From the NCBI GenBank assembly GCA_030634925.1, contig DAOVZV010000055.1, positions 1 to 6,938 on the forward strand: DNA of 6,938 nucleotides, given 5' to 3'. Source of the DNA: Sulfurovum sp. Its GTDB lineage: Bacteria > Campylobacterota > Campylobacteria > Campylobacterales > Sulfurovaceae. This document shows, in pieces, positions 1 through 6,458 of the stretch. A model generated the notes under the pieces. It did not search any database and had not been told where the DNA came from. It saw only the letters and a program-made list of their open reading frames with translations. The translations under genes were made by a program, and so were the position numbers. Positions within the stretch are counted from its first letter, which is position 1. The number at the start of each line of letters is the position of its first letter.

Positions 1-1293
1 AGCATAGATAATAAAAAATATGATGACAAAGATGAGATAGTAATATACTCTGCAAATCAATTTATAGTAAGTAAAGAGAGGTTGGCATTAGCAGTCAAGG
101 GTATAGAAGAGGAGTTGGGTGAGAGGTTGGCATATTATCAAGCAGAGGATAGGATGGTTGAGTATAATCGCCTCAAACAGAGATGTGAGTTTGACTTGGA
201 GATGATAGAGGGTACTGGTATGTGTAAAGGTATAGAGAATTATTCCAGACATCTCACAGGCAAGGCAGTTGGTGAGACTCCGTACTCTATGATGGACTAT
301 TTTGAGACAATATGTGATGATTATCTAGTGATAGTAGATGAGTCTCATGTCTCTTTGCCACAGTTTCGAGGTATGTATGCAGGAGATAGAAGTCGTAAAG
401 AGGTATTGGTAAATCATGGATTTAGGTTGCCATCAGCATTGGACAATAGACCTTTGATGTTTGATGAGTATATAGGTAAAGCTCCTCATTTTTTGTTTGT
501 ATCTGCTACTCCTGCTCCTTTGGAATTAGAGTTGTCATCTGTTGTCGCCGAACAAGTGGTGCGTCCTACAGGATTGTTAGACCCCAAAATAGAGGTGATA
601 GATAGTACATATCAAGTAGAAAATCTACATGACCAGATGAAACCAATAATAGCCAAAAATGAGAGAGTACTTATCACAGTACTTACCAAAAAGATGGCAG
701 AAGAGCTAAGTGTATATTATAATGATTTGGGACTCAAAGCTAGATATATGCACTCTGATATGGATGCTATAGAACGCAATCAGACTATTAGGGCTTTGCG
801 TTTGGGTGAGTTTGATATACTTATTGGTATCAATCTTCTGCGAGAAGGTCTTGATTTGCCAGAGGTAAGTTTGGTAGCAATATTGGACGCAGACAAAGAG
901 GGATTTTTGCGTTCAAGAACAGCACTTATCCAAACAGCAGGACGATGTGCAAGAAATACAAATGGAAAAGTAATAATGTATGCAAAGAGAGTAACAGACT
1001 CTATGGCATTTACGATAGAGACTACTCAAAAGAGAAGAGAGGTACAGATAGAATACAATAAAAAGCACAATATCACACCCAAAACTACAATAAGGGAGTT
1101 AGATACTAATTTGAAGTCAAATAATATAGATGAACTATATGATAAATCGTCCAAACTAGATAAGATGCCAAAGGCTCAAAGACAGCAAATCATCAAAGAG
1201 TTAAAAGCAAAAATGTTACTAGCATCAAAAAGTTTGGAGTTTGAAGAGGCAGCTAGGCTTAGAGATGAGATAGCAAAAATAAAAAAGTTGTAA
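1..1293 (+). CDS. uvrB: UvrB, excinuclease ABC subunit B (5'-truncated by window edge)
   Basis: This is the DNA-damage recognition helicase of nucleotide excision repair; it loads with UvrA, verifies the lesion and recruits UvrC. The frame is open from base 1 with 430 codons present. E. coli UvrB has 673 residues and its DESH box near 338, against residues 113-116 here, so about 225 N-terminal residues, including Walker A, lie outside the window. Visible motifs: Walker B DESH (nt 337-348), the UvrB stretch YAGDRSRKE followed by [10 protein letters not shown], helicase motif III SATP (about 168-171), motif [15 protein letters not shown] (276-289), motif [11 protein letters not shown] (311-319), and a C-terminal UVR domain (about 392-427, with [13 protein letters not shown]) that contacts UvrC. 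The TTG at 82 lies inside the gene and is not the start. The family usually has GRAARN, so GRCARN is a mild substitution that keeps both arginines. No terminator is visible after the stop. Confidence 0.97.
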   Translation, partial: SIDNKKYDDKDEIVIYSANQFIVSKERLALAVKGIEEELGERLAYYQAEDRMVEYNRLKQRCEFDLEMIEGTGMCKGIENYSRHLTGKAVGETPYSMMDYFETICDDYLVIVDESHVSLPQFRGMYAGDRSRKEVLVNHGFRLPSALDNRPLMFDEYIGKAPHFLFVSATPAPLELELSSVVAEQVVRPTGLLDPKIEVIDSTYQVENLHDQMKPIIAKNERVLITVLTKKMAEELSVYYNDLGLKARYMHSDMDAIERNQTIRALRLGEFDILIGINLLREGLDLPEVSLVAILDADKEGFLRSRTALIQTAGRCARNTNGKVIMYAKRVTDSMAFTIETTQKRREVQIEYNKKHNITPKTTIRELDTNLKSNNIDELYDKSSKLDKMPKAQRQQIIKELKAKMLLASKSLEFEEAARLRDEIAKIKKL

Positions 1294-1317
1294 TTTTATC
1301 TATAACTGATAATTTAT

Positions 1318-1326
1318 TGATATAAT
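1318..1326 (+). promoter_or_regulatory. Extended -10 promoter for the RR-HK-PAS cluster
   Basis: TGATATAAT is a perfect extended -10 (TG at 1318-1319, TATAAT at 1321-1326), 35 bases ahead of the response regulator ATG. No good -35 lies at normal spacing, which fits the vegetative promoter style known in Campylobacterota. The predicted transcript starts near 1332-1334, giving a leader of about 28 nt. It sits in the 68-base gap after uvrB. No other promoter is visible before the next two plus-strand genes, so it probably serves all three. Confidence 0.75.
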
Positions 1327-1361
1327 ATAGAATAAATTTTATTTAAAAAAGGAAAATCAAA

Positions 1362-1757
1362 ATGAGCTTAAGGTACCTTGGTAATATTAATATATTGGTA
1401 ATAGAAGATGATATTTTTAATCTACAATTAATTCGTGCTTTATTGGCAAAAGTATCAGATATTAATGTCATATCTACAGATGATGGAGAAAAGGCTATAG
1501 AAATACTAGAGTCAGGAATGAGAAGAATTGATATGGTACTATTGGATTTACACTTACCAAAGATGCAAGGTAAAGATATACTAAAACATATTAGAAGAGA
1601 TAGTAAATTTGATAATTTACCAGTTTTAATCATCACTGTTGATGGTATGGAAGAGTCTGATTTGCGTAGTTTGGGTGCTGATGATTTTATGTTAAAGCCA
1701 TTTGATATAGATAGTTTTACTACTACTATCGCCTCAAATATGAAGCAAAAAGATTAG
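1362..1757 (+). CDS. Single-domain CheY-like response regulator (REC only)
   Basis: This 131-residue protein is one receiver domain with no output domain. The acidic pocket is EDD at 15-17, the phosphoacceptor is D62 (in LLDLHLPKMQG, codon 1545-1547), the switch Thr is T92 (IITVDG), and the conserved Lys is K112 (LKPF). All catalytic positions are intact, so it should be phosphorylatable. The ATG at 1362 is supported by AAGGAA at 1349-1354, 7 nt upstream. With no DNA-binding or enzymatic domain it must act by protein contact, as a CheY-type output, a phosphate sink or an intermediate in a relay with the adjacent hybrid kinase. Its last helix ends in KQKD at a TAG codon (1755-1757) that lies in the same frame as the kinase; only TTC ACT separates this stop from the kinase ATG. 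The ancestral protein may therefore have been a REC-kinase fusion. Cognate pairing with the kinase is inferred from adjacency. Confidence 0.93.
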   Translation: MSLRYLGNINILVIEDDIFNLQLIRALLAKVSDINVISTDDGEKAIEILESGMRRIDMVLLDLHLPKMQGKDILKHIRRDSKFDNLPVLIITVDGMEESDLRSLGADDFMLKPFDIDSFTTTIASNMKQKD

Positions 1758-1763
1758 TTCACT

Positions 1764-3632
1764 ATGTACAATCAAGAAAAACAAAATCTATTTATGGCTT
1801 CTATTAGTCATGAACTTAGAACACCTTTGACCTCTATATTGGGATATGGTGAACTTCTTGAGCAGACTAAGTTGAACAAAAAGCAAGAAGAGTATCTAAA
1901 ACGAATGTTAAACAGCTCCAAATATCTATTATCTCTAGTGGGTGATTTTTTGGATATTGTGAAGTTTGAGAAAAATGATATAAATCTTGAAGAAAAAGAG
2001 GTATGCTTACATACTATACTTACAGAGTGTGCTGATGTCATCAAGACAAATTTGCATAAAAATACTACACTAAAAACAGATATACCATTTCTCGATTATA
2101 CTATTTTGGCAGACTCTCGTAGGGTCAAGCAAGTGATATTAAATATATTGTCAAATGCTGCGAAATTTACAGAAGATGGAATAATTAATTTTTATGTAAA
2201 AGATATAGAATATATAGATGATAGAATTAAGATAGTGATAAATATAGAAGATGCTGGTACAGGTATCTCAAAAGAGATGCAAAAAGCTCTTTTTGACCCA
2301 TTTATTACCACAGATAGTACACAAGGCTTTGGATTGGGACTATTTATCTCCAAAGAGATAGTCAAACTAATGGATGGAGAGATTAAGCTAGTATCCAAAG
2401 AGGGGGAGGGGAGTACATTTTCTATAAGTTTTTTCGTGCATATAGGAGATAAGAAAAATCTATCTCTAAAACTCTCAAACAAAAAGATACTTATGTTGTC
2501 CGATGAGATAGAGTTTACAGAAAAGTTCTCTGATATTATCAAAAAATTTAATGCCTCTTTTTCGTATTATAGTCCAAGTAGAGATATTTCAGATAATTTC
2601 AAAAAGATATTTTCTCAATCAGAAGATTTTGATTTGGCTATTTTTGATATGAACTATATCAAATATGATATATCCAATATCATATCCACACTAAGATTAA
2701 TTCAACCCAATATCAAATGTATAGGACTGCTAGATAATTACTCATTTACCTGTGCATCATCTTTTGATACTATTATAAATACACCTATTAAAGCAGAGAA
2801 GCTTATATATCAAATTGAGGAATTATTTGTAGATAATTCAGATGAAAAGAGAGAAGCCTTGAATTTTTCAAACCTAAAAGTACTAATAGTCGAAGATGTA
2901 GAGATGAATAGAAACTACATCAAAGAGATGTTGAAAATGTCATTTTCTATATTGTGTGATACTGCTATAAATGGTAAAGATGCACTGGAAAAAAGTATAG
3001 AAAATGATTATGATATTATCTTTATGGATATTAGAATGCCTGTGATGAATGGTTATGAAGCCACTATTGAGATACGAAAACTAAACAAAGATATGTTTAT
3101 CGTATGTATGAGTGCAGATGTCTATGAGTCTGATATACAATCTGCCAAAGACTCTGGTATGGATGCTTTTATAGAGAAGCCTCTGGAGATTGGTGAATTG
3201 AAAGATTGTTTTACCAATTTTATCAATGGTGAGACTAGAAGTATAGATTTGAAACTACATAAGAGTCAGGTAGTTGTAGATATGGAAGAGAGTATAGATG
3301 TATTGGAGTTAAAGAGTACAGCATATAGCCATTTAGAAAATATATTTGACAAAGAGATAGTCATAGGACTTATAGCAAAAGCAGTAGAGAGTATAGAGTT
3401 TCATCTATCTGAAATAGATAATAATATATCAAAAAAAGATGCTCCAAAGGTTACAGATAATTTCCACGCTATCAAAGGTGTACTAGTAAATCTAGGATTA
3501 AAAGATGAAGCAGATAGAGCAGGAGAGATACAACAACTCTTCAAGATAGATAAGTGGAATGATGGAGTTATCAAAAAGGATAAATTTATCAAAGATATGA
3601 TAAATTTCGTAAAAGAGTTAAAAAATAGTTAA
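1764..3632 (+). CDS. Sensorless hybrid histidine kinase (HisKA-HATPase-pseudoREC-REC-HPt)
   Basis: This 622-residue protein has no signal peptide or membrane segment and should be cytosolic. Domains in order: HisKA about 6-70 with H-box SHELRTP and phospho-His H16; HATPase_c about 110-226 with N-box N127/N131, G1 box DAGTGI (163-168), F-box DPF (178-180) and G2 GFGLGL (188-193); a degenerate receiver about 239-355 that keeps D295 but has T340 where the KP lysine belongs; a complete receiver about 370-488 (E377 D378, D422, S450, K472-P473); and an HPt domain about 510-622 with FHAIKG, phospho-His H568. The order is that of BarA/TorS-type unorthodox kinases, giving a relay H16 to D422 to H568, but only 15 residues precede H16, so there is no input domain. 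The start has no clear Shine-Dalgarno and lies 6 nt after the upstream stop, so initiation by coupling, or TAG readthrough, is likely. A PAS gene follows 14 nt downstream. Confidence 0.93.
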   Translation: MYNQEKQNLFMASISHELRTPLTSILGYGELLEQTKLNKKQEEYLKRMLNSSKYLLSLVGDFLDIVKFEKNDINLEEKEVCLHTILTECADVIKTNLHKNTTLKTDIPFLDYTILADSRRVKQVILNILSNAAKFTEDGIINFYVKDIEYIDDRIKIVINIEDAGTGISKEMQKALFDPFITTDSTQGFGLGLFISKEIVKLMDGEIKLVSKEGEGSTFSISFFVHIGDKKNLSLKLSNKKILMLSDEIEFTEKFSDIIKKFNASFSYYSPSRDISDNFKKIFSQSEDFDLAIFDMNYIKYDISNIISTLRLIQPNIKCIGLLDNYSFTCASSFDTIINTPIKAEKLIYQIEELFVDNSDEKREALNFSNLKVLIVEDVEMNRNYIKEMLKMSFSILCDTAINGKDALEKSIENDYDIIFMDIRMPVMNGYEATIEIRKLNKDMFIVCMSADVYESDIQSAKDSGMDAFIEKPLEIGELKDCFTNFINGETRSIDLKLHKSQVVVDMEESIDVLELKSTAYSHLENIFDKEIVIGLIAKAVESIEFHLSEIDNNISKKDAPKVTDNFHAIKGVLVNLGLKDEADRAGEIQQLFKIDKWNDGVIKKDKFIKDMINFVKELKNS

Positions 3633-3646
3633 GTCAAGGAGAAGTT

Positions 3647-4207
3647 ATGGGACTTATTGGTTCATCAAAAAGTAAAGAGATAAAATTAAGTTTTGAAGAT
3701 ATATTGGTTAGTAAAACAGATATAAATGGTAGGATAACTTATGGTAATGATAAGTTTATGGAAGTATCAGGATATAGCAAAGAGGAGCTAATAGGCACAC
3801 CTCATAATATTATTCGTCATCCTGATATGCCAAAGGTAATTTTTTATTTTATGTGGCAGAGTATCAAGAGAGGTAGAAATATTATGGCAGTAGTCAAAAA
3901 CCAATCGAAAAATGGAAACTACTACTGGGTTACTACAGACTTTGATATACAAAAAGGCAGAACAGGAGAGATAAGAAACTATATAGCATTTAGAGAACCT
4001 ACTCCTAGAAAAGTTATCAAAGAGATAGAAGAGATATATAGAGTATTATTAGATATAGAAAAAGACAAAGGTATGGATGGTTCTATAGAGTATTTGGAGT
4101 TGTTTTTGACTGAAAAGGGTATGAGTTACAATGAGTATATAGAGGATTTAGCAAAGCCTACAAGCTTTAGAGAAAAGATACTTCATCGTATGAAAAGCTT
4201 CTGCTAA
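3647..4207 (+). CDS. Aer/CetB-like PAS domain protein, probable FAD redox sensor
   Basis: This 186-residue soluble protein has one PAS domain (about 15-118) and a helical tail (about 122-186). The core carries SGYSKEELIG (41-50) and RHPDMPKVIFYFMW (57-70), then KNGNYYWV (88-95). From recalled E. coli Aer sequence, R57, H58, D60 and W70 fall at the same numbers and are implicated in FAD binding, so a flavin cofactor and redox or oxygen sensing are likely. No HAMP or chemoreceptor signalling domain is present, so like Campylobacter CetB it must signal to a partner. The tail (with LFLTEKGMSYNEYIEDL at about 152-168) resembles the C-terminus of other stand-alone PAS proteins in this phylum as I recall them. 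The ATG is backed by AAGGAG at 3636-3641 with 5 nt spacing. It follows the kinase by 14 nt and is probably its operon partner, perhaps its missing sensor. A chemotaxis adaptor is the alternative. The stop codon lies in the loop of the downstream hairpin. Confidence 0.9.
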   Translation: MGLIGSSKSKEIKLSFEDILVSKTDINGRITYGNDKFMEVSGYSKEELIGTPHNIIRHPDMPKVIFYFMWQSIKRGRNIMAVVKNQSKNGNYYWVTTDFDIQKGRTGEIRNYIAFREPTPRKVIKEIEEIYRVLLDIEKDKGMDGSIEYLELFLTEKGMSYNEYIEDLAKPTSFREKILHRMKSFC

Positions 4208-4216
4208 AGCAGAAGC
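4193..4216 (-). terminator. Intrinsic-type terminator of the minus-strand DUF1566 gene
   Basis: A perfect 8-bp inverted repeat, GCTTCTGC (4197-4204) and GCAGAAGC (4209-4216), flanks a 4-base loop. Read on the minus strand it follows the DUF1566 stop by 7 nt and is followed at once by TTTT (4196-4193), as an intrinsic terminator should be. Read on the plus strand the stem is followed by CAAAAAGC instead of a T run, so it would end PAS-gene transcripts poorly, although the hairpin could protect their 3' end. The TAA stop of the PAS gene is inside the loop. The short T run lowers certainty. Confidence 0.65.
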
Positions 4217-4223
4217 CAAAAAG

Positions 4224-4634
4224 CTATTTTAAATCTCTTGTACATCTTACAAATCTATCATATATACTAGACGCGTGAGATGTAGAACCATCTTTGAAAT
4301 CAACACCCCAAAAATTTCTTTTTTCTCCTGCGTAAGCACTAGAAGACCAATATAGAGTATCACTATCTACATATTCAAATACTTTGATAGTAGCTGGTCT
4401 ATATCTTGTAAAATCTACTATAGATAGAAGTTCATCTAGTCTAGGTAGTCTCCAATCATCAAACCCTCCGAGAGTGAGAGTATTACAATATTCAATAGCC
4501 TCTGAGTGAGTCATTTTCTCATCCATATTGGATATAGAGTCTTCCCATGCTAGAGAGCCACTTGCTGGTGTTACGATAGCAGGTTTTGCTACCATTATAG
4601 ATAAAGCCATAGCCATCATAATTAATATACGCAT
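4224..4634 (-). CDS. DUF1566 (Lcl C-terminal domain) protein, probably exported
   Basis: This 136-residue protein starts with a short basic N-terminus and a hydrophobic stretch (about 3-16, rich in Met, Ile and Leu) that looks like a signal peptide or anchor; the cleavage site is not clear. The rest matches the DUF1566 pattern: EAIEYCNTL (45-53), GGFDDWRLPRLDELLSIVD (56-74), YWSSSAY (95-101), FWGVDFKDG (108-116) and a closing RFVRCTRD (127-134). C50 and C131 are the usual cysteine pair and could form a disulfide outside the cytoplasm. The family has a C-type-lectin-like fold; its molecular role is poorly known and none is claimed here. The start is backed by AAAGGA (4646-4641 on the minus strand), 6 nt upstream. 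It is monocistronic, converges on the PAS gene and diverges from the AAA+ gene, so no functional tie to either is implied. Confidence 0.88.
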   Translation of the reverse strand: MRILIMMAMALSIMVAKPAIVTPASGSLAWEDSISNMDEKMTHSEAIEYCNTLTLGGFDDWRLPRLDELLSIVDFTRYRPATIKVFEYVDSDTLYWSSSAYAGEKRNFWGVDFKDGSTSHASSIYDRFVRCTRDLK

Positions 4635-4667
4635 TTGTATTCCTTTGATTTGGATTTAATCATTAAA

Positions 4668-4676
4668 AGTATATCA
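4668..4676 (-). promoter_or_regulatory. Extended -10 promoter for the DUF1566 gene
   Basis: On the minus strand TGATATACT reads from 4676 to 4668, a TGnTATAaT-type extended -10 with one mismatch in the hexamer. The predicted start is near 4661 with a leader of about 27 nt before the ATG at 4634. No clear -35 is seen. It lies 6 bases from the opposing -10 of the AAA+ gene, so RNA polymerase bound at one should cover the other. Confidence 0.65.
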
Positions 4677-4682
4677 AACTTT

Positions 4683-4691
4683 TGTTATACT
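4683..4691 (+). promoter_or_regulatory. Extended -10 promoter for the AAA+ ATPase gene
   Basis: TGTTATACT (TG at 4683-4684, TATACT at 4686-4691) is an extended -10 32 bases ahead of the TTG start at 4724. The predicted transcript starts near 4698, leaving a leader of about 26 nt. No -35 is recognisable, and the place where one would lie is occupied by the divergent promoter. Confidence 0.65.
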
Positions 4692-4723
4692 CAACGGATA
4701 TTATTTAAAATTTAGGAACATTA

Positions 4724-6457
4724 TTGAAATATCTTATCGAATTTATACAGACCAAAGAGGTCACAAAAGCCTCTATATTTGAACATCTCAAATGTACAAA
4801 AGAGGAAGCTCGTTTGGTGCAGTATATCAGCAAACGATATGTAGGTGGACTAGAAGAGTTATCTATATTGGAGATACTCAAAGACAACTATTCATCAAAA
4901 GAGTACCTATACTTATCCAAGCTAGAACTTATCAAAAATCTTTTGGATTTGGGTTGGCTTATTCAGGTTAGCTTCGGACAAGTCAAAGCTCACGATAGCT
5001 CAAAATTGGAGCTACTAAGTACATCTGTAACTCCTAGTATATCACTATTGAGACTATTAGAAGAGGGTTCACTAGAAATATCCCTACCAGAAGTCAAACC
5101 ATATACAGACCATTTGGAGTACCTCCAAGACCAGTTTGATATGGTAGCACTTCTACACAAAATAGCTACATTCAAACAAGGCTTTGCAGATAATTCTCTA
5201 AGTATAGGACGACTCAAAAACAAGCTATCACTTCTAAGTACAAGGATAAAAGAGAGAGTCAAAATGACCAAAACTCCCATAGTAGTAGAGGAGTTCTTTA
5301 TCGAAAAAGAGTTAGATGAGAAAGAACAGAGGATATTCCTAGCACTTCTCAAAGAGGAGTATAGTGGAGGAGAAGGGCAATTTAGAGATATGAATACTCT
5401 GATTGAGCTTATATCTTTTGATGAGTACGAGAAGATAAAAAACCGTGCATTACTAGAAGATGGAGCTAGACTTATTAGTGATGATATTATAGATTATGAA
5501 GAGATACTCAATATGTTTGGAGGAGTTAGTCGCTCTTTTTATCTCCAAGAAGAGGTGATGCAGAGGATTATCCACTCCAAAAAAAGCAAAAAAGTAACCA
5601 AACTAAAGCTTGATGCCTTAGTTCAAGAACAAGAGATTTTTGAATATCTCAAACCCACTACTTCGTTGGATGATGTGGTGCTAAATACAAAGACAAGAGA
5701 GACTTTGGATAATGTGATTAAACAAGTAGATAAAGATGTATTTAAAAAGCTAAAACATTGGGGTATCAAAGATAAAAGAAAAGGGATAGATGCTAGGATT
5801 ATATTTTATGGTGAAGCAGGAACAGGCAAGACTATGACTGCTATGAGTCTTGCCAAAACACTCAAAAAGCCTATATTGTCTTTTGATTGTTCCAAGATTT
5901 TGTCTATGTATATTGGAGAGAGTGAAAAAAATGTAAGAAAGATATTTGATGACTTCAAAGATTTGAGTAAAAGAGCAAAAGTAAATCCTATTTTACTGCT
6001 CAATGAAGCAGACCAGTTTTTGAGTGCAAGAAGTGAGGGGGCTGGAAGTAGTGCAGACAAGATGCATAATCAAATGCAAAATATATTCTTAGAACAGATA
6101 GAGAAATTTGATGGTATCTTGATAGCTACTACAAATCTACTAGGCAATATAGACAAAGCATTTTCAAGACGATTTAACCACAAGATAGAGTTCAAAAAGC
6201 CACGCAAAAAACAACGGTTAAGATTGTGGCAATTTATGCTTCCTGAAAATGCTGATTATCAAGAGGGATTTGATATAGAAGATTTGACTAGATATGAACT
6301 TACAGGTGGACAGATAAATCTAGTTATCAAAAATACAGCATACAAAGTAGCAGTGAGAAAAGAGAGTCTTTTTGGATTATCAGACTTTTTAGAAGAGATA
6401 GAAAAAGAGCTAGGTTCTAGCTTTGATGGAGACAAAAGTATGGGCTTCAAGGTCTAG
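4724..6457 (+). CDS. AAA+ ATPase with helical N-terminal domain
   Basis: This 577-residue protein has a mostly helical N-terminal half (about 1-300, with winged-helix-like segments, unassigned) and a classical AAA+ module (about 316-565). Visible motifs: Walker A GEAGTGKT (363-370), pore loop MYIGESEKN (395-403) like the aromatic-hydrophobic-Gly loop of substrate-threading AAA proteins, Walker B ILLLNEAD (423-430), sensor 1 ATTN (468-471), an arginine-finger region AFSRRFNHK (479-487), and a C-terminal lid with LTGGQINLVIKN (526-537). The Walker B aspartate is Asn (N427) while E428 is kept. The start is taken as TTG because AGGA (4714-4717) is 6 nt upstream and an in-frame TAA at 4706-4708 blocks earlier starts. 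There is no signal peptide or membrane segment. The AAA core suggests a remodelling ATPase; the substrate is unknown. The next gene starts 1 nt after the stop, so the two are probably translated together. Confidence 0.88.
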   Translation: MKYLIEFIQTKEVTKASIFEHLKCTKEEARLVQYISKRYVGGLEELSILEILKDNYSSKEYLYLSKLELIKNLLDLGWLIQVSFGQVKAHDSSKLELLSTSVTPSISLLRLLEEGSLEISLPEVKPYTDHLEYLQDQFDMVALLHKIATFKQGFADNSLSIGRLKNKLSLLSTRIKERVKMTKTPIVVEEFFIEKELDEKEQRIFLALLKEEYSGGEGQFRDMNTLIELISFDEYEKIKNRALLEDGARLISDDIIDYEEILNMFGGVSRSFYLQEEVMQRIIHSKKSKKVTKLKLDALVQEQEIFEYLKPTTSLDDVVLNTKTRETLDNVIKQVDKDVFKKLKHWGIKDKRKGIDARIIFYGEAGTGKTMTAMSLAKTLKKPILSFDCSKILSMYIGESEKNVRKIFDDFKDLSKRAKVNPILLLNEADQFLSARSEGAGSSADKMHNQMQNIFLEQIEKFDGILIATTNLLGNIDKAFSRRFNHKIEFKKPRKKQRLRLWQFMLPENADYQEGFDIEDLTRYELTGGQINLVIKNTAYKVAVRKESLFGLSDFLEEIEKELGSSFDGDKSMGFKV

Positions 6458-6458
6458 T

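Noticed and set aside
82..84. TTG at 82 as the start of a shorter UvrB-like protein
   Set aside because: The frame is open upstream to base 1 and those 27 codons continue the UvrB sequence; the real start lies outside the window.
1331..1344. AATAAA/TTTATT inverted repeat as a uvrB terminator
   Set aside because: It is all A/T with a one-base loop, has no GC stem and lies in the response regulator leader; it is explained by base composition.
1343..1636. Minus-strand open frame opposite the response regulator
   Set aside because: It lies wholly antisense to a clear receiver domain, and its low-complexity Ser/Ile/Leu-rich product is typical of shadow frames in AT-rich genes. The other minus-strand frames opposite the kinase and AAA+ genes were dropped for the same reason.
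1794..1796. Internal ATG as an alternative kinase start
   Set aside because: It would leave only five residues before the phospho-His and cut the first helix of HisKA; the ATG at 1764 is more plausible despite its weak RBS.
4218..4230. AAAA-AGCTA-TTTT as a plus-strand terminator for the PAS gene
   Set aside because: A four-pair A/T stem is too weak to be called.
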